Position numbers and translations under genes: made by a program
The notes under the pieces: model-generated
The model's database searches: none
What the model was told of the DNA's origin: nothing
Seen by the model: the letters and a program-made list of their open reading frames with translations, nothing else
In this document: piece after piece, positions 44,059 to 54,264 of the stretch
Position numbering within the stretch: position 1 is the stretch's first letter
Layout of the letters: every line of letters begins with the position of its first letter
Origin: GWE2-42-39 sp942493345
GTDB taxonomy: Bacteria; Bacteroidota; Bacteroidia; Bacteroidales; Prolixibacteraceae
NCBI GenBank assembly: GCA_942493345.1
Contig: OW818695.1
Coordinates: 1,488,001 to 1,552,000 of the forward strand
Direction of reading: 5' to 3'
DNA length: 64,000 nt

Positions 44059-45681
44059 TTAAAACTCAAACGCCCCCCTGTCGGACATGCCTTTTATCCG
44101 ATTTCCGTTAAAATCTTTATCCGGGCAATCTTCGATTATAATTCCTTTATTAATCTCCGGAGAGCCTGTTTGAAGCATAAACCGCAAAAAGGCTTTCCAG
44201 TTATTTTCCGAACAAGATTCCCCTTTAAACATCGGGTCTAATTTGCTTTTTAACAAGTCAGCCGGTTCGTTTCTGATAATTCCGAAGAACGTATTTGCGC
44301 TGAAAATATTCCTTGTACTCTGTCCAAGATCAATACTATTTCCTTGTCCTGACGAATAAAAAATATTGTTTGCATACGCCGTTGAATCGCTGTATCCGCC
44401 CCAGTTCTTGTGATAAATCAGCTGTACCGAATCGAGTTCGTTGCCCGAGAAAATCACGTTGTTATATATTTTACTGTTGGTAGCGTTTCCCGAAGTACGA
44501 ATTGCATGGTTCCCATTATCTTCAAAAATATTATACCGGATGATGGTGCCGTCGTTAAAACTGATTTTGGAACCGCCATCGCAACATATTAATATCCCTC
44601 CAAACCCGTTATGATGGCTGTAATTATACTGAAACACCGAATTCTTGCAGTTCCAGTCGCTGTCGAAGCCACCTGCATCGGCATCTTTTTTGTTGTCCCA
44701 GCTATCGGCTTCCGAGTTATAAACCGTATAACAAGCTTCGTTGTACTGAAAAAGCGCATTGTCGCAATTAAATGGAAAGGAAGCGTTGCCACTACCTTTT
44801 ATGCCATTATGAGAAAAAAAACAATGCTCAATCAGTGGCGAATTTGCCACCCGGACAATCAATGCATTTGCACCTGCATATTCGAATTTGTTATTTCTGA
44901 AAACCACTTTTTCACTTGGAACCCAGTTGTGTATTTTTCCGTTGGCAAGCGTATCGCCCCATTTGCTTTTAAGCGAACGGTTCCACCACACCGATGTATT
45001 CGACCAGCCGGTGCGATCCACATGATGAATAGAACATCCTTCGGTATAAAGCCCGTCAAAATTTGATTTTACCCTTTTCGATTCGTCTGCATTTCCGGTA
45101 ATTTCGGTAAAAACACCTCCATTATCTTTGGTACTCATATTGCCGTTAATATCGCAAATTTCAAGATTGATCAGGTGTATTTCGTGCAAAGTTCCGCAAT
45201 CTCTGCCTTCAATATAGATTCCAATTTTTGGAGAGTTTACAAACGACAGATTTCCCTTGCTTTCCATCTTTTCCGGCACTTCAAAAGGCTTGAAATTTTT
45301 AATCTTCAGATCACGGATTTCAATGTATTCCTGGTTAAAAAGGCGGACAGTATACGATGCTTTCTCACCTTCAGAAACCCTTCCTTTTGCATCAAGTACC
45401 GGCGCCGGTCCATTGCCATAAGCGCCTATCACAATTCGTTTATTTGCGGTTCCGCTACCCCCGGGCAAAAGGTTTCCAACCCATTCTCCACCCCGCCGAA
45501 AAAGAACAGAATCACCCGGATTCAATGTTTGCCTATTGATCTTTTCGATACTTTGAAAAGCTGTTTTTCTGCTAGTCCCCTCGTTGTTGTCGCTCCCCGC
45601 AAGGTCATCCACAAAATAAGTGGTTTGTGCATGCGACCCTATTGTCATGATCAATCCAAAAAATACCAGAAACTTTTTCAT
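44059..45681 (-). CDS. Secreted right-handed beta-helix protein (last gene of the PUL operon)
   Basis: 540 residues; signal peptide ends SHAQ. YFVDDLAGSDNNEGTSRKTAFQSIEKI is the N-terminal cap motif of parallel beta-helix proteins; residues about 100-480 contain N-rich repeats such as VFRNNKFEYAGANALIVRVA and FQYNYSHHNGFGGILI. Such folds are used by polysaccharide lyases and GH28-like hydrolases, but I cannot point to a catalytic motif, so the activity is open. Paralogue of the protein at 52696-54264 (same cap, same repeat order). Followed by the shared terminator. Confidence 0.8.
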   Translation of the reverse strand: MKKFLVFFGLIMTIGSHAQTTYFVDDLAGSDNNEGTSRKTAFQSIEKINRQTLNPGDSVLFRRGGEWVGNLLPGGSGTANKRIVIGAYGNGPAPVLDAKGRVSEGEKASYTVRLFNQEYIEIRDLKIKNFKPFEVPEKMESKGNLSFVNSPKIGIYIEGRDCGTLHEIHLINLEICDINGNMSTKDNGGVFTEITGNADESKRVKSNFDGLYTEGCSIHHVDRTGWSNTSVWWNRSLKSKWGDTLANGKIHNWVPSEKVVFRNNKFEYAGANALIVRVANSPLIEHCFFSHNGIKGSGNASFPFNCDNALFQYNEACYTVYNSEADSWDNKKDADAGGFDSDWNCKNSVFQYNYSHHNGFGGILICCDGGSKISFNDGTIIRYNIFEDNGNHAIRTSGNATNSKIYNNVIFSGNELDSVQLIYHKNWGGYSDSTAYANNIFYSSGQGNSIDLGQSTRNIFSANTFFGIIRNEPADLLKSKLDPMFKGESCSENNWKAFLRFMLQTGSPEINKGIIIEDCPDKDFNGNRIKGMSDRGAFEF

Positions 45682-45735
45682 CTTTAATCAAATTTTATTG
45701 TACTTCTTGCCACAATTACCAGCGATAATCAGAAC

Positions 45736-46530
45736 CTATTTTTGCAAAAATTTCAGCATTTCGGCAGCGTATCGTTCGCCAATAAGGCGCTGGCTTTTCG
45801 AATTAAAATGAGTACTGTCGATGGTAGCTGTTCCTTCAGACGTTGCCACTCCTGAATTTGTCACTTTTTCAGGCAAATGAACGATCATCTGGTTAAACGC
45901 ATGACGTTGCGGGTTGCAATCGGCCACCTGCCCGGCAATAAAAGGCAAATCTGAAATTCCTAAATCGGTACGCAGCGATTGAATTAATCCGGCTATTTTT
46001 TCAGGATAAATATCAACCTTCGAAACATCGGATTCGCCCTGATGCCAGACAATACCTTTCAGTGTTCCATACTTCATGGCCATTTTGGCTCTTTTCACCG
46101 CCTCATTATAGAGCTCGGTTCCAGGCATCCATTCAGAGAGAGCCGTTCCTCCACGGGCGTTTACAACCAACCCGATTTGCTTCGCAGGAAAGGCAACAGC
46201 CATTTTTCGTGCAAACGTATAACCCGGCCCCAGTTTTTGCATCGACAATTCTTTTCTCACGGTGGAATATTTGTTTAACGGATTGGCCGCTTTTTCCCAT
46301 TCTTTGCCGCCAACACCGGTGAAAAGAAATACATTCTCCAATGTATCGCGGTCCTGCATTTCGATTTCGGCCCTTCCTGCCATATTTGACTGCCCGATCA
46401 GTAAAAAAATCTCCAACCCTTTCGGTTGACTGTTCCCTGTTTTCTTTATATCTTCATGATCAATTGTCTGGCAATTTGTAAAACCGGGGACAAACAGCAA
46501 CAACATCAAGAAAAGTACAATCTGTTTCAT
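45736..46530 (-). CDS. SGNH carbohydrate acetylesterase (CE6/SASA-like)
   Basis: 264 residues from ATG at 46530 (MKQIVLFLML, signal peptide ending TNCQ, possibly a lipoprotein Cys). EIFLLIGQSNMAGRAE holds the catalytic Ser; GLVVNARGGTALSEWMPG, GIVWHQGESDVSK and a C-terminal DSTHFNSKSQRLIGERYA with the Asp-x-x-His pair complete the SGNH triad. This domain plan is that of acetylxylan esterases of family CE6. An earlier in-frame start at 46575 would add 15 non-signal residues and is rejected. Sits between two other PUL genes on the same strand. Confidence 0.87.
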   Translation of the reverse strand: MKQIVLFLMLLLFVPGFTNCQTIDHEDIKKTGNSQPKGLEIFLLIGQSNMAGRAEIEMQDRDTLENVFLFTGVGGKEWEKAANPLNKYSTVRKELSMQKLGPGYTFARKMAVAFPAKQIGLVVNARGGTALSEWMPGTELYNEAVKRAKMAMKYGTLKGIVWHQGESDVSKVDIYPEKIAGLIQSLRTDLGISDLPFIAGQVADCNPQRHAFNQMIVHLPEKVTNSGVATSEGTATIDSTHFNSKSQRLIGERYAAEMLKFLQK

Positions 46531-46582
46531 TTTAAAAATATTATTATTTACATCGTTTTTAATCCCGAAAATCATTCATCGA

Positions 46583-47977
46583 TTACCAATTATCCGTTCG
46601 GAACGAAGAAGCAGGAAGCCCATCGTTATTGAAAAGTTCACCCACTACCCATTCTTTGAATGCATACCTGACAGCAACCGGATGTTCAACTTTTTCGCTT
46701 TGTACAATCACCTGTCCGGCATTGATTACCGCTTTTGCCGGATAGAATATTTTATCTTCGCCGGCCACTTCGAACAAAGTCAACGGTTTGCGAAAAGAAG
46801 TAAGATAAGGAGCAAAATCGAAGCTCAAAATCGCCTTATTCTCTTCTATCCTCATCGATTTATAAACAGGCCCCTGAAATCCAATTCCGTTTATTCCGTA
46901 GGTTTTTGCCAGGGCCCAATAAGCCAGACGACGGGCAGGGGTTGTTTTATCCATAAAATGAACATCGTTCTCCATTCCGACATCAATTGTTGATGCCATA
47001 CCACAATTCGGAATTATATTCATTGCATTCAGTTGTGCCTCGCGCAACAATATCCCGCTTCTGGTTTTATCTGTTGAACCATACGGCGCTATCTGCACAT
47101 AATAAAAAGGAAAGTCGCCAATATTCCATCGATTCCTCCAGTCGGCCACCATTACCGGAAAGAGTTTACCGTACAGCAGAGGTTCATGCCTGTTGCTTTC
47201 TCCCTGGAACCAGATAACTCCTTTGATCGTGAACTTCGTCAACGGCGCTATCATCGCGTTAAAAAGCGCTGTCGGCTCTTTATGCGGAGCTTTCAACGTG
47301 TCCGGGCTTGCCGGAATTTTTACTTCCGGAAAAGACCGGAGACTGTTGCTGCTCATCCAGGTTTCGATCATTGTTCCTCCCACCGTCGACATAATAAGCC
47401 CAACAGGAACTTTTAATTTTTTCTGCAATATTTCGCCAAACTGGTACCCTATCGCACTAAAATCGCGGGCCGTTTGCGAGGAACATTCCTGCCAAATACC
47501 TTTGCAATTCGATTGAGGATTTAAAGAAGTTGCCCTTTCAACTTTAAAAAGACGGATAGACGGATTATCAGCATTTAAAATAATTTCATTTGCATTTAAA
47601 ACCGGGGAAGAATTGCCGCGCAAAGGCATTTCCATATTCGATTGTCCTGAACATATCCAAACCTCACCGATCAGAACATTGTGCAAAATAAGTTCTTCGC
47701 CATCGTTCATCCTGATTTCATACGGTCCACCGGCAACCGGAGTACTGATTTCGATTACCCACATTCCGGATTTGTCGGCAAATGCCTGATAGTCCTTTTT
47801 ATTCCAGGAGCTTTTCAGGTTTACTTTTGCTCCGGGATTTGAATATCCCCATACAGAAACCTGAGACTGCTGCTGAAGTACCATATTATCGCCAAATAAT
47901 GATGGCATCGTAATTTTGCTAAATGCTACTGAAGCACTGAACACAAATACAAGGAGAAATAAAATAGTCTTATTCAT
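46583..47977 (-). CDS. Sialate O-acetylesterase-like SGNH esterase (minus-strand copy)
   Basis: 464 residues; signal peptide ends SVAFS. LIGEVWICSGQSNMEMPLRG holds the nucleophile Ser; VPVGLIMSTVGGTMIETWMSS, GVIWFQGESNRHEPLLYGK and a C-terminal DVHFMDKTTPARRLAYWAL segment (His of the triad). Deacetylates glycans outside the inner membrane. Same architecture as the 42523-43941 protein and similar throughout; the two may act on different acetyl positions. Part of the long minus-strand PUL operon. Confidence 0.9.
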   Translation of the reverse strand: MNKTILFLLVFVFSASVAFSKITMPSLFGDNMVLQQQSQVSVWGYSNPGAKVNLKSSWNKKDYQAFADKSGMWVIEISTPVAGGPYEIRMNDGEELILHNVLIGEVWICSGQSNMEMPLRGNSSPVLNANEIILNADNPSIRLFKVERATSLNPQSNCKGIWQECSSQTARDFSAIGYQFGEILQKKLKVPVGLIMSTVGGTMIETWMSSNSLRSFPEVKIPASPDTLKAPHKEPTALFNAMIAPLTKFTIKGVIWFQGESNRHEPLLYGKLFPVMVADWRNRWNIGDFPFYYVQIAPYGSTDKTRSGILLREAQLNAMNIIPNCGMASTIDVGMENDVHFMDKTTPARRLAYWALAKTYGINGIGFQGPVYKSMRIEENKAILSFDFAPYLTSFRKPLTLFEVAGEDKIFYPAKAVINAGQVIVQSEKVEHPVAVRYAFKEWVVGELFNNDGLPASSFRTDNW

Positions 47978-48025
47978 CGGTTTTTATTAATTCAGGAATA
48001 CTCGTTTTTTCTTAGTAAGATGAAA

Positions 48026-50665
48026 TTAATTCTTGCGGATTTTAGGATACGGAACATCATATCCTTTTACAGCAAACCATATTATTCTATTCAGCACATC
48101 ATCTTCTGCTTCATCCACTTCGTCCAAAGGCATTGACATCGATTTCTTTGCCCAGTATAATTGTTTGCCCTTTAACGACGATAGTTTTGGATTCATTTGA
48201 TCCAATGGAATTTGATTTGGTACTGCCGTGTATGGCGTGTAATCCGGTATATCGGTAAAACAATCCGTCATGGGTTCTGCCACAAGATCGAACTGTGTCA
48301 TTGGCGAAAGGCCAAGAATCAACTCAATTGTTCGCAATATGCTGTTCTGATTATAATGCGTACTGACCACTTCACCTCGTTTGGTGTATGGACTGATACA
48401 AAACGCGACCGTTCGTTTTCCATCGACATGGTCGAGGCCAGACTGCGGGTCATCCTGAATCACGAAAATGGCAGTTTCTTTCCAAAATTTACTTTTACTT
48501 ATCGCTTCTATAAGTTGTCCGAGAGCAAGATCATTATCGGCTACGGCAGCGCTTGGCGTCGGGGAGTTTTCATTTACGCCAACGGTATGATCGTTAGGTA
48601 GCAACATCAGCATAAAGTTGGGCAGATCGCCTTTTTCTTCAAAAGCATGCAGCTCTTTTATAAACTCGCGAGACCTGTATACATCCGGAATTTTCCCTGT
48701 AAAACCCGGAAATGTGGGACAATTATACGGCGTTAATGTATGCAGTTTTGTTTTTGCACTGACGATGATGTTATTTGTATTGTTCTTATATTCTTCATAC
48801 ATCTGCGTCCACGAAAAATTAGACGGTGTGGTAATATCAGGGTCAACAAATTCGCCATAGTTCCGAAAACTCAACCCTTTCTCCAGAACTTTGTCCCAGA
48901 TGAAACCGGAAGAAGAAAAAGCTAACGGATCATCGCCCCGATATGGATAACTACGGATATGACCGCCGAAACTTTTCTCGAGATAATCGGTAACATAGCC
49001 TTCATCGGTCCATTGATGCCCATCGGCGCTTAATACACCATTGCAATAGATATTATCGAGCAGGACAAATGTCTCTGCAAGAGCATGATGATTGGGTGTC
49101 ACCTTTCTACCAAACTGGCATAAAGTATTATCTCCATTCCCTTGCTTCAAATCGCCAAAAACCTGGTCGTACGTTTTATTTTCCTTGATGATATACAAAA
49201 CGTGCTTGAAAACAGATGTTTCTCCTGCCTTTGTCGGAACAGGAACAATCTTCTCCTTTACCTTTTCAAGTTTCAAGGCTTGTGCAATTCTCGGCAAACG
49301 CATATTGGCAGCCGCTTTCACTGTATAATCTTCCAACACATTTTTTGATGGAACAGGAATAAATGAAACTGAACCAAGGTGATCGTTTGATTTGTATCCT
49401 TTTTTTGCATTCAAATACCGTGTTCCAACTCCTTTTACATTTGCAACAAAAAGTTTGTTTCCCTCCTTGTTCAGAACCACAGCGCCTGGATACCAACCTG
49501 TTGGGATCAACCCTTTCACTTTATCTGTTGCAAGATCAATTACTGCAATTAAATTGTTGCCGCCATTAGCTACATACAATGTTTTGCCATCGTTTGAAAT
49601 GGCAAGTGCATTGGGCGCACTGCCGAATGGCAAATCAGTCATGGGTTTTGGGTTGATGTCTTTGATCACGGCATCTGTTTGCGTATTTATTACAGACACC
49701 AAATCGCTATTGGCATTGGCCACATATAATTTTGAGCCATCAGGATGAAGTGCCATCGCTGAAGGATGGAGATGCACATTGATCTCTTTGATAACTTTTC
49801 GTGAACGGAGATCGATGACAGAAACTGTGCCTGAAGATGCCACCCCTGTTTTCGGATCCACCCGAACATCAGAACCGGCAGACATGGCCGTTTTATCTCC
49901 CTGCGTTGGCAAACTTCCTCCCCAGTTTGTAACGTATGCTTTCTCTCCGTGTATCTTTACCATATAGGGTGCAATACCTACAGAAATGTAGGAAATAAAT
50001 TTCTGGGTTTTTAAATCTATTATACAAACAGAATTACTAAGATTAAGGGTTACATATATAACCCCACGCTGTTCATTAATAGCAAAACCACCCGGATACT
50101 GGCGTCCTTTAACTGCCCGTGAATTTTTTTCGAGAATTTCATTATCTGAAGAATAAGACCCATCGGGTAAAAACTTTGACGGCAGCAAAATTTCATCGGC
50201 CCATTCAAAAGAACCATTCGCATTCAATTTTGCAGAACGTAAATATCCCCGTGTATCTGTTGTCCATACTTTTTGTCCGTTGTTGCTCCATGTAATTCCG
50301 GTGAACGTATTCCCTCCCCCGGGCAACTCCAGAGTTTGATTCATCGTGTTTTTATTCGCATCAAAAAAAACAATATCTTTCAAATTCTTTACGGCAAGAA
50401 TTGTTTCGTCAGGATTCAATGCAAGATCCACCGGCCTCCCCGGAAAAGTAACCGTTATGCCTGCCGGATCAATAATCTGTGATGTTGGCACGATATAACT
50501 ATCATCCTCCTGTTTGCCAACAAGAGCCATCTTTCCAAATTTATCTTTATCCTGTTTTTCTGTTTTTTGTGCAACCGAAGTGGCAGATATAAAACAAAAA
50601 ATCAGTACAATAAAGGTATACGCTATCCTTCCATTGTTTGTCCTTCTAAAATATTGGTGTACCAT
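48026..50665 (-). CDS. YncE-type beta-propeller / phosphoesterase fusion
   Basis: 879 residues; N-terminal hydrophobic stretch 15-33 ending SVAQ as export signal. About 55-430 are YVTN/NHL-type beta-propeller repeats (AITGITWSN-like, ALNPDETILAVKNLKDIVFF; LYVANANSDLVSVINTQTDAVIKDI; LYVANGGNNLIAVIDLATDKVKGLI). About 480-870 are a phosphoesterase domain (VLYIIKENKTYDQVFGDL, ATPASAVAD-like NSPTPSAAVADNDLALGQ, IFVIQDDPQSGLDHVDGKRT), the fold of phospholipase C/acid phosphatases of the alkaline phosphatase superfamily. Substrate unknown; why a phosphatase sits in a glycan operon is unclear. A phosphorylated glycan or phospholipid could be the target. Confidence 0.85.
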   Translation of the reverse strand: MVHQYFRRTNNGRIAYTFIVLIFCFISATSVAQKTEKQDKDKFGKMALVGKQEDDSYIVPTSQIIDPAGITVTFPGRPVDLALNPDETILAVKNLKDIVFFDANKNTMNQTLELPGGGNTFTGITWSNNGQKVWTTDTRGYLRSAKLNANGSFEWADEILLPSKFLPDGSYSSDNEILEKNSRAVKGRQYPGGFAINEQRGVIYVTLNLSNSVCIIDLKTQKFISYISVGIAPYMVKIHGEKAYVTNWGGSLPTQGDKTAMSAGSDVRVDPKTGVASSGTVSVIDLRSRKVIKEINVHLHPSAMALHPDGSKLYVANANSDLVSVINTQTDAVIKDINPKPMTDLPFGSAPNALAISNDGKTLYVANGGNNLIAVIDLATDKVKGLIPTGWYPGAVVLNKEGNKLFVANVKGVGTRYLNAKKGYKSNDHLGSVSFIPVPSKNVLEDYTVKAAANMRLPRIAQALKLEKVKEKIVPVPTKAGETSVFKHVLYIIKENKTYDQVFGDLKQGNGDNTLCQFGRKVTPNHHALAETFVLLDNIYCNGVLSADGHQWTDEGYVTDYLEKSFGGHIRSYPYRGDDPLAFSSSGFIWDKVLEKGLSFRNYGEFVDPDITTPSNFSWTQMYEEYKNNTNNIIVSAKTKLHTLTPYNCPTFPGFTGKIPDVYRSREFIKELHAFEEKGDLPNFMLMLLPNDHTVGVNENSPTPSAAVADNDLALGQLIEAISKSKFWKETAIFVIQDDPQSGLDHVDGKRTVAFCISPYTKRGEVVSTHYNQNSILRTIELILGLSPMTQFDLVAEPMTDCFTDIPDYTPYTAVPNQIPLDQMNPKLSSLKGKQLYWAKKSMSMPLDEVDEAEDDVLNRIIWFAVKGYDVPYPKIRKN

Positions 50666-50713
50666 AATTTTGTTGATGAATTTTTTTATTACAATTCCTA
50701 CAATCTTAAGAAA

Positions 50714-52645
50714 TTATCCTGCAATTATTTTAATGCTTAATAATGGATTCTGTTTTACATCCCAATTCACCGCCAATGGTAACGCTTCCACTCCCGGCGA
50801 TGCACTAAAAATTCTTTTCATTCCTGTTTCAACAACTTCAATCTTTTCATTCGATGAGATTGATAGTTTCCCGGTTTGTTTTGTTATTTCAAATCCGTCA
50901 TTCAGTTTTTTGCAGCTTTCATTTTGAGTCGATACAATTGGCAACATGAATGAAAAACTTCCCTTATCCGCCCCCTCCATCCTTACGGCTATATTTACTT
51001 CGTTTTTGCTGAACAAATAGTTGAAGAATATTGCAGGAGAACCTCCGGGAGGCTCTGCAAATTTATCATCCATGAACTTTGTTGTCACTTTTACCAATAC
51101 ACCAGTCGCTGTCTTTTCTGAAGTAATTATCGCATTCGGGTAACGGTGATTAGAATAAATAGCATCATCGAGCCTCATTTCGAGCCGGGGCGTCAAGGGC
51201 AATTCAACAGGATCGTTGATTAATTGCATGTTTGCTGCTTCGCGCATTTTGAAACCTTGCAAACTGTCGGTAAGCAACAAACCCATTTGCTCGTGCCAGA
51301 GCAATGCAATGCTACCTCCACTAACATGCGGACTTTCTTTATACTGGCAATCGGACCCCGTAATAGTTGCCCGCCAGGAACCTTCGCTGACAAGGGTCGT
51401 ATCGATTTCAGCATACGATTTCAATCCATACACTTTTTCACGCGGAAGTGACGATCTGGTAAATGGGATTTGCCTGGCAGATTTTTCGTTCAATGCAGTC
51501 GCCAGCGATTTTGCATGTGCAAAGCTGTGATGGATGCAGGGCTGAACGCCATGTACCACATAATCCGGACCACCATAAAGGATGCCGTTATTCGTACATT
51601 TTTGCAATACCAGCGCATTGCGATAAGCGGCTTCAGCAAACATTGGTTCCCGATCGGACAGCAATAACAAACCGGCCTGGCAGCCGTCGCTATTACGGCT
51701 TCCCCAGTATGTCCATTTGTGGTTGCGCGTTCCAAAGCTATCATCCCAACCACCATCCGGCAATAAAAATTCGAGGTGTGCTTTCCATGAAGTGATCACC
51801 TGTTTTAATACCGTTTCATCGTTTGTAGCCAATGCATAATATGTAAGGCATGGAAGCGATTCCTCTACATTATAGGAAACATCTACCGGGTAACAGCCTC
51901 TCTCGCTTGCGGTACGCGGACTTCCTTCGCCATATAAGAAATTGTTCTTTGTAAAATAAGGAAGCCCGCCATGAGCTAATTCGGTGGCACGATCGATGAA
52001 TTTTTGCTCCCGCAAAACTTCACCGCCAAGCGCTAACGAATACGAACTGCACAAAGGATAATTGATATTGGAGGTATTTATAGTTATAAAACCATATAAA
52101 AAGTCGCATGCTTTTTTCAACCTGCCGGTCCATTCATATTTCGTTTTGTTGTCTAATAAATGCCCATGATGCTTTATTGCTTCGGCTAAAGCAATTGTGC
52201 CAAAAGCTGTTATGCCTTTCCATAAATTTACGTTCACATCGTTTACCCATGCGCCATCGGGAGTTGTTGCATTATTCTCCGACCATTGCATAACCCGTTT
52301 CGCAGCATCCAGATATTTTTGTTGTCCTGTCCGTTCAGCCATCCACATAAAAGGCAAAACGGCATCGCCGCATCTACCATGTATTCGTCCGCACGACGGG
52401 CACATAATTCCACCATATAAACCGCTAAACGATTTGTCTGTGATCTGAAGTTTCATCAAAGCATCAGTCCATTGCATGAGAAGCGTCTCATATAATTGCA
52501 GGTCGACCCGTTTTTCAATTGATGTAGCCGCAGAAAGATCAATTAATTCTCTAGCCTGTGCTGTTTTGAATGGGAGCAAAGTGGTTAAACCTGTTCCTAT
52601 TGTTGCTCCCGCAACCTGTGTGATAAAGGTTCTTCTAGAAGCCAT
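50714..52645 (-). CDS. Tat-exported putative (alpha/alpha)6-barrel enzyme, family unknown
   Basis: 643 residues. N-terminal MASRRTFITQVAGATIGTGL is a twin-arginine signal (SRRTFI) ending about residue 31. Residues 50-400 are rich in paired helices with aromatic ridges (MCPSCGRIHGRCGDAVLPFMWMA, GITAFGTIALAEAIKH, DDSFGTRNHKWTYWGSRNSDGCQAG), suggesting an (alpha/alpha)6 toroid as in lyases and glucuronidases; 410-640 are beta-rich, like a heparinase II/III-type sandwich. Conserved-looking Cys, His and Asp near CPSCGRIHGRCGD may bind metal or substrate. I do not recognise a CAZy family with certainty. Position between the GH39/beta-helix pair and the phosphoesterase gene supports a glycan role. 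Confidence 0.7.
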   Translation of the reverse strand: MASRRTFITQVAGATIGTGLTTLLPFKTAQARELIDLSAATSIEKRVDLQLYETLLMQWTDALMKLQITDKSFSGLYGGIMCPSCGRIHGRCGDAVLPFMWMAERTGQQKYLDAAKRVMQWSENNATTPDGAWVNDVNVNLWKGITAFGTIALAEAIKHHGHLLDNKTKYEWTGRLKKACDFLYGFITINTSNINYPLCSSYSLALGGEVLREQKFIDRATELAHGGLPYFTKNNFLYGEGSPRTASERGCYPVDVSYNVEESLPCLTYYALATNDETVLKQVITSWKAHLEFLLPDGGWDDSFGTRNHKWTYWGSRNSDGCQAGLLLLSDREPMFAEAAYRNALVLQKCTNNGILYGGPDYVVHGVQPCIHHSFAHAKSLATALNEKSARQIPFTRSSLPREKVYGLKSYAEIDTTLVSEGSWRATITGSDCQYKESPHVSGGSIALLWHEQMGLLLTDSLQGFKMREAANMQLINDPVELPLTPRLEMRLDDAIYSNHRYPNAIITSEKTATGVLVKVTTKFMDDKFAEPPGGSPAIFFNYLFSKNEVNIAVRMEGADKGSFSFMLPIVSTQNESCKKLNDGFEITKQTGKLSISSNEKIEVVETGMKRIFSASPGVEALPLAVNWDVKQNPLLSIKIIAG

Positions 52646-52695
52646 TGCATGAATTATTGGTGTATAAATTTAGCCTTTAAATCGAAGATATTTGA

Positions 52696-54264
52696 TCAAT
52701 TATCAATTCCAATGTTTGCCTTTTTATTTTTGCCAATCACGTTTCCATAAAAATCCCTTTTCGCATCATTTTCAATGATAACACCTGCATGAAATGCCGG
52801 AGATCCCGCGGTAAGTTTATAGCCATCTTTCCCGGTTCCCGGAGCGCTTATTTTCGGGTCTGCCACAACCGGAAACTGATCGGCAAACTCAATAGGCGGT
52901 TGAACACCATAATACATGTTATGGTCGAACGAAACATTGGTGGAATTGGTAAACGCATACGATGAGTTGTTTCCCTTATAATAAAAAATGTTGTTTTTAA
53001 ACGACGCGCCATTTGGATAAACTGTCCACCTGTTTAGTTTTAAAACAACCACATCATTAAAATTTCCATCGGCATAAAAGACATTATTGTACACTTCAAG
53101 GCCTTCGACCCGGCCCGAAAAATACGCGCCCTGCCGGGCATTGTTCTCGATAATGTTGTAGCGGATAACTGTGCCAAAATTGAAATTGACCGGATCGTCG
53201 CCAACTCCCGGCCCACCGGTGGCAGTAATACCTCCAAGTCCGTTGTTGTGCAAATAGTTGTATTGAATGATCGTGTTTTTCGTTCGGTAGTCGCTGTCAA
53301 TTCCCCGGGCATCGGTGTCCCCTTCATTATAAATTGTATTTCTTGCTTCGTTGTATTGATACAACGTATTGTCGGTATTGAAATTAAACACCGCATTCCC
53401 GGATATGAACTTACCACAGGTATCAAAAAGGTTGTTTTCAATTAACGCGTCAACGGCAACTCTTACAATAAGTCCATTGCCGGCAATGTCCCTGAAAATA
53501 TTGTTTCTGAAAACGACTTTTGTATTTGGCATCCAGTTGTCGGTCAGGCCGTTGCCAATGGGGTCGCCAAAATGGCTGTACGCAGAACGGTCGTCCCAAT
53601 CGGAACGAAAGTTAAAGCCTGTGCGTCCAATGTTTTCGAACGTCGAATTGGCAACCAAAATATCGTTAAAATTACTGCGGACGGCATTTCCGATGGTGCG
53701 AAACTGAACTCCGCCATGGTAGCGGCTCTGATCGGTTTTACCTTCATCCTGTGCAATGTACGTACTGTTGACATCGAATACCCGTATATTTTCAAAATGA
53801 AAATAATTTAACGTGCCTGCATCCCGGTTCACAATATAAATTCCGTCGAACAAATCACTGCTCTTCATTATTCCTTTTCGGAAGTTGGTAACAGCAAGGT
53901 TTTTAAATCTGATGTATTCTTTATTACAGGAATAAATCGCCGTCGAGTCTCCGTTCCCATCAATGATTGCAGGTTCGCCCTCGCCATACGAAGTATATAC
54001 AACGGGCGCACCTTTCTTTCCGCTTGAACTGATTGAAAGCACACCAATAAAACGCTGTCCTGATTGAAAGGAAATAACATCGTTGGGCATGAACGCAAAG
54101 CTGCTGACTTTTGCAAGTGTTTTCCATGCAGATGAAGCGTTCAACCCGTTGTTGCTGTCGCTTCCATTTTTCGCGTCGACAAAATAGTTTTTGCAATAAC
54201 CGCCGGTTGTAAAAAACAGAAATACAATCAATAAAAATACCTGTTTATTTGTATTCCGTTTCAT
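52696..54264 (-). CDS. Secreted right-handed beta-helix protein (GH39-coupled)
   Basis: 522 residues; signal peptide ends near TTGGYC. N-terminal cap YFVDAKNGSDSNNGLNASSAWKTLAKV; asparagine-ladder repeats through 100-470 (VVFRNNIFRDIAGNGLIVRVAVD, IIQYNYLHNNGLGGITATGG, VIRYNIIENNARQGAYFSG). Its fold is that of pectate-lyase-like enzymes; no catalytic motif is certain. Start overlaps the GH39 stop by 4 bases (ATGA), so both proteins are made in step. Paralogue of the protein at 44059-45681; the pair probably arose by duplication in the PUL. Confidence 0.8.
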   Translation of the reverse strand: MKRNTNKQVFLLIVFLFFTTGGYCKNYFVDAKNGSDSNNGLNASSAWKTLAKVSSFAFMPNDVISFQSGQRFIGVLSISSSGKKGAPVVYTSYGEGEPAIIDGNGDSTAIYSCNKEYIRFKNLAVTNFRKGIMKSSDLFDGIYIVNRDAGTLNYFHFENIRVFDVNSTYIAQDEGKTDQSRYHGGVQFRTIGNAVRSNFNDILVANSTFENIGRTGFNFRSDWDDRSAYSHFGDPIGNGLTDNWMPNTKVVFRNNIFRDIAGNGLIVRVAVDALIENNLFDTCGKFISGNAVFNFNTDNTLYQYNEARNTIYNEGDTDARGIDSDYRTKNTIIQYNYLHNNGLGGITATGGPGVGDDPVNFNFGTVIRYNIIENNARQGAYFSGRVEGLEVYNNVFYADGNFNDVVVLKLNRWTVYPNGASFKNNIFYYKGNNSSYAFTNSTNVSFDHNMYYGVQPPIEFADQFPVVADPKISAPGTGKDGYKLTAGSPAFHAGVIIENDAKRDFYGNVIGKNKKANIGIDN

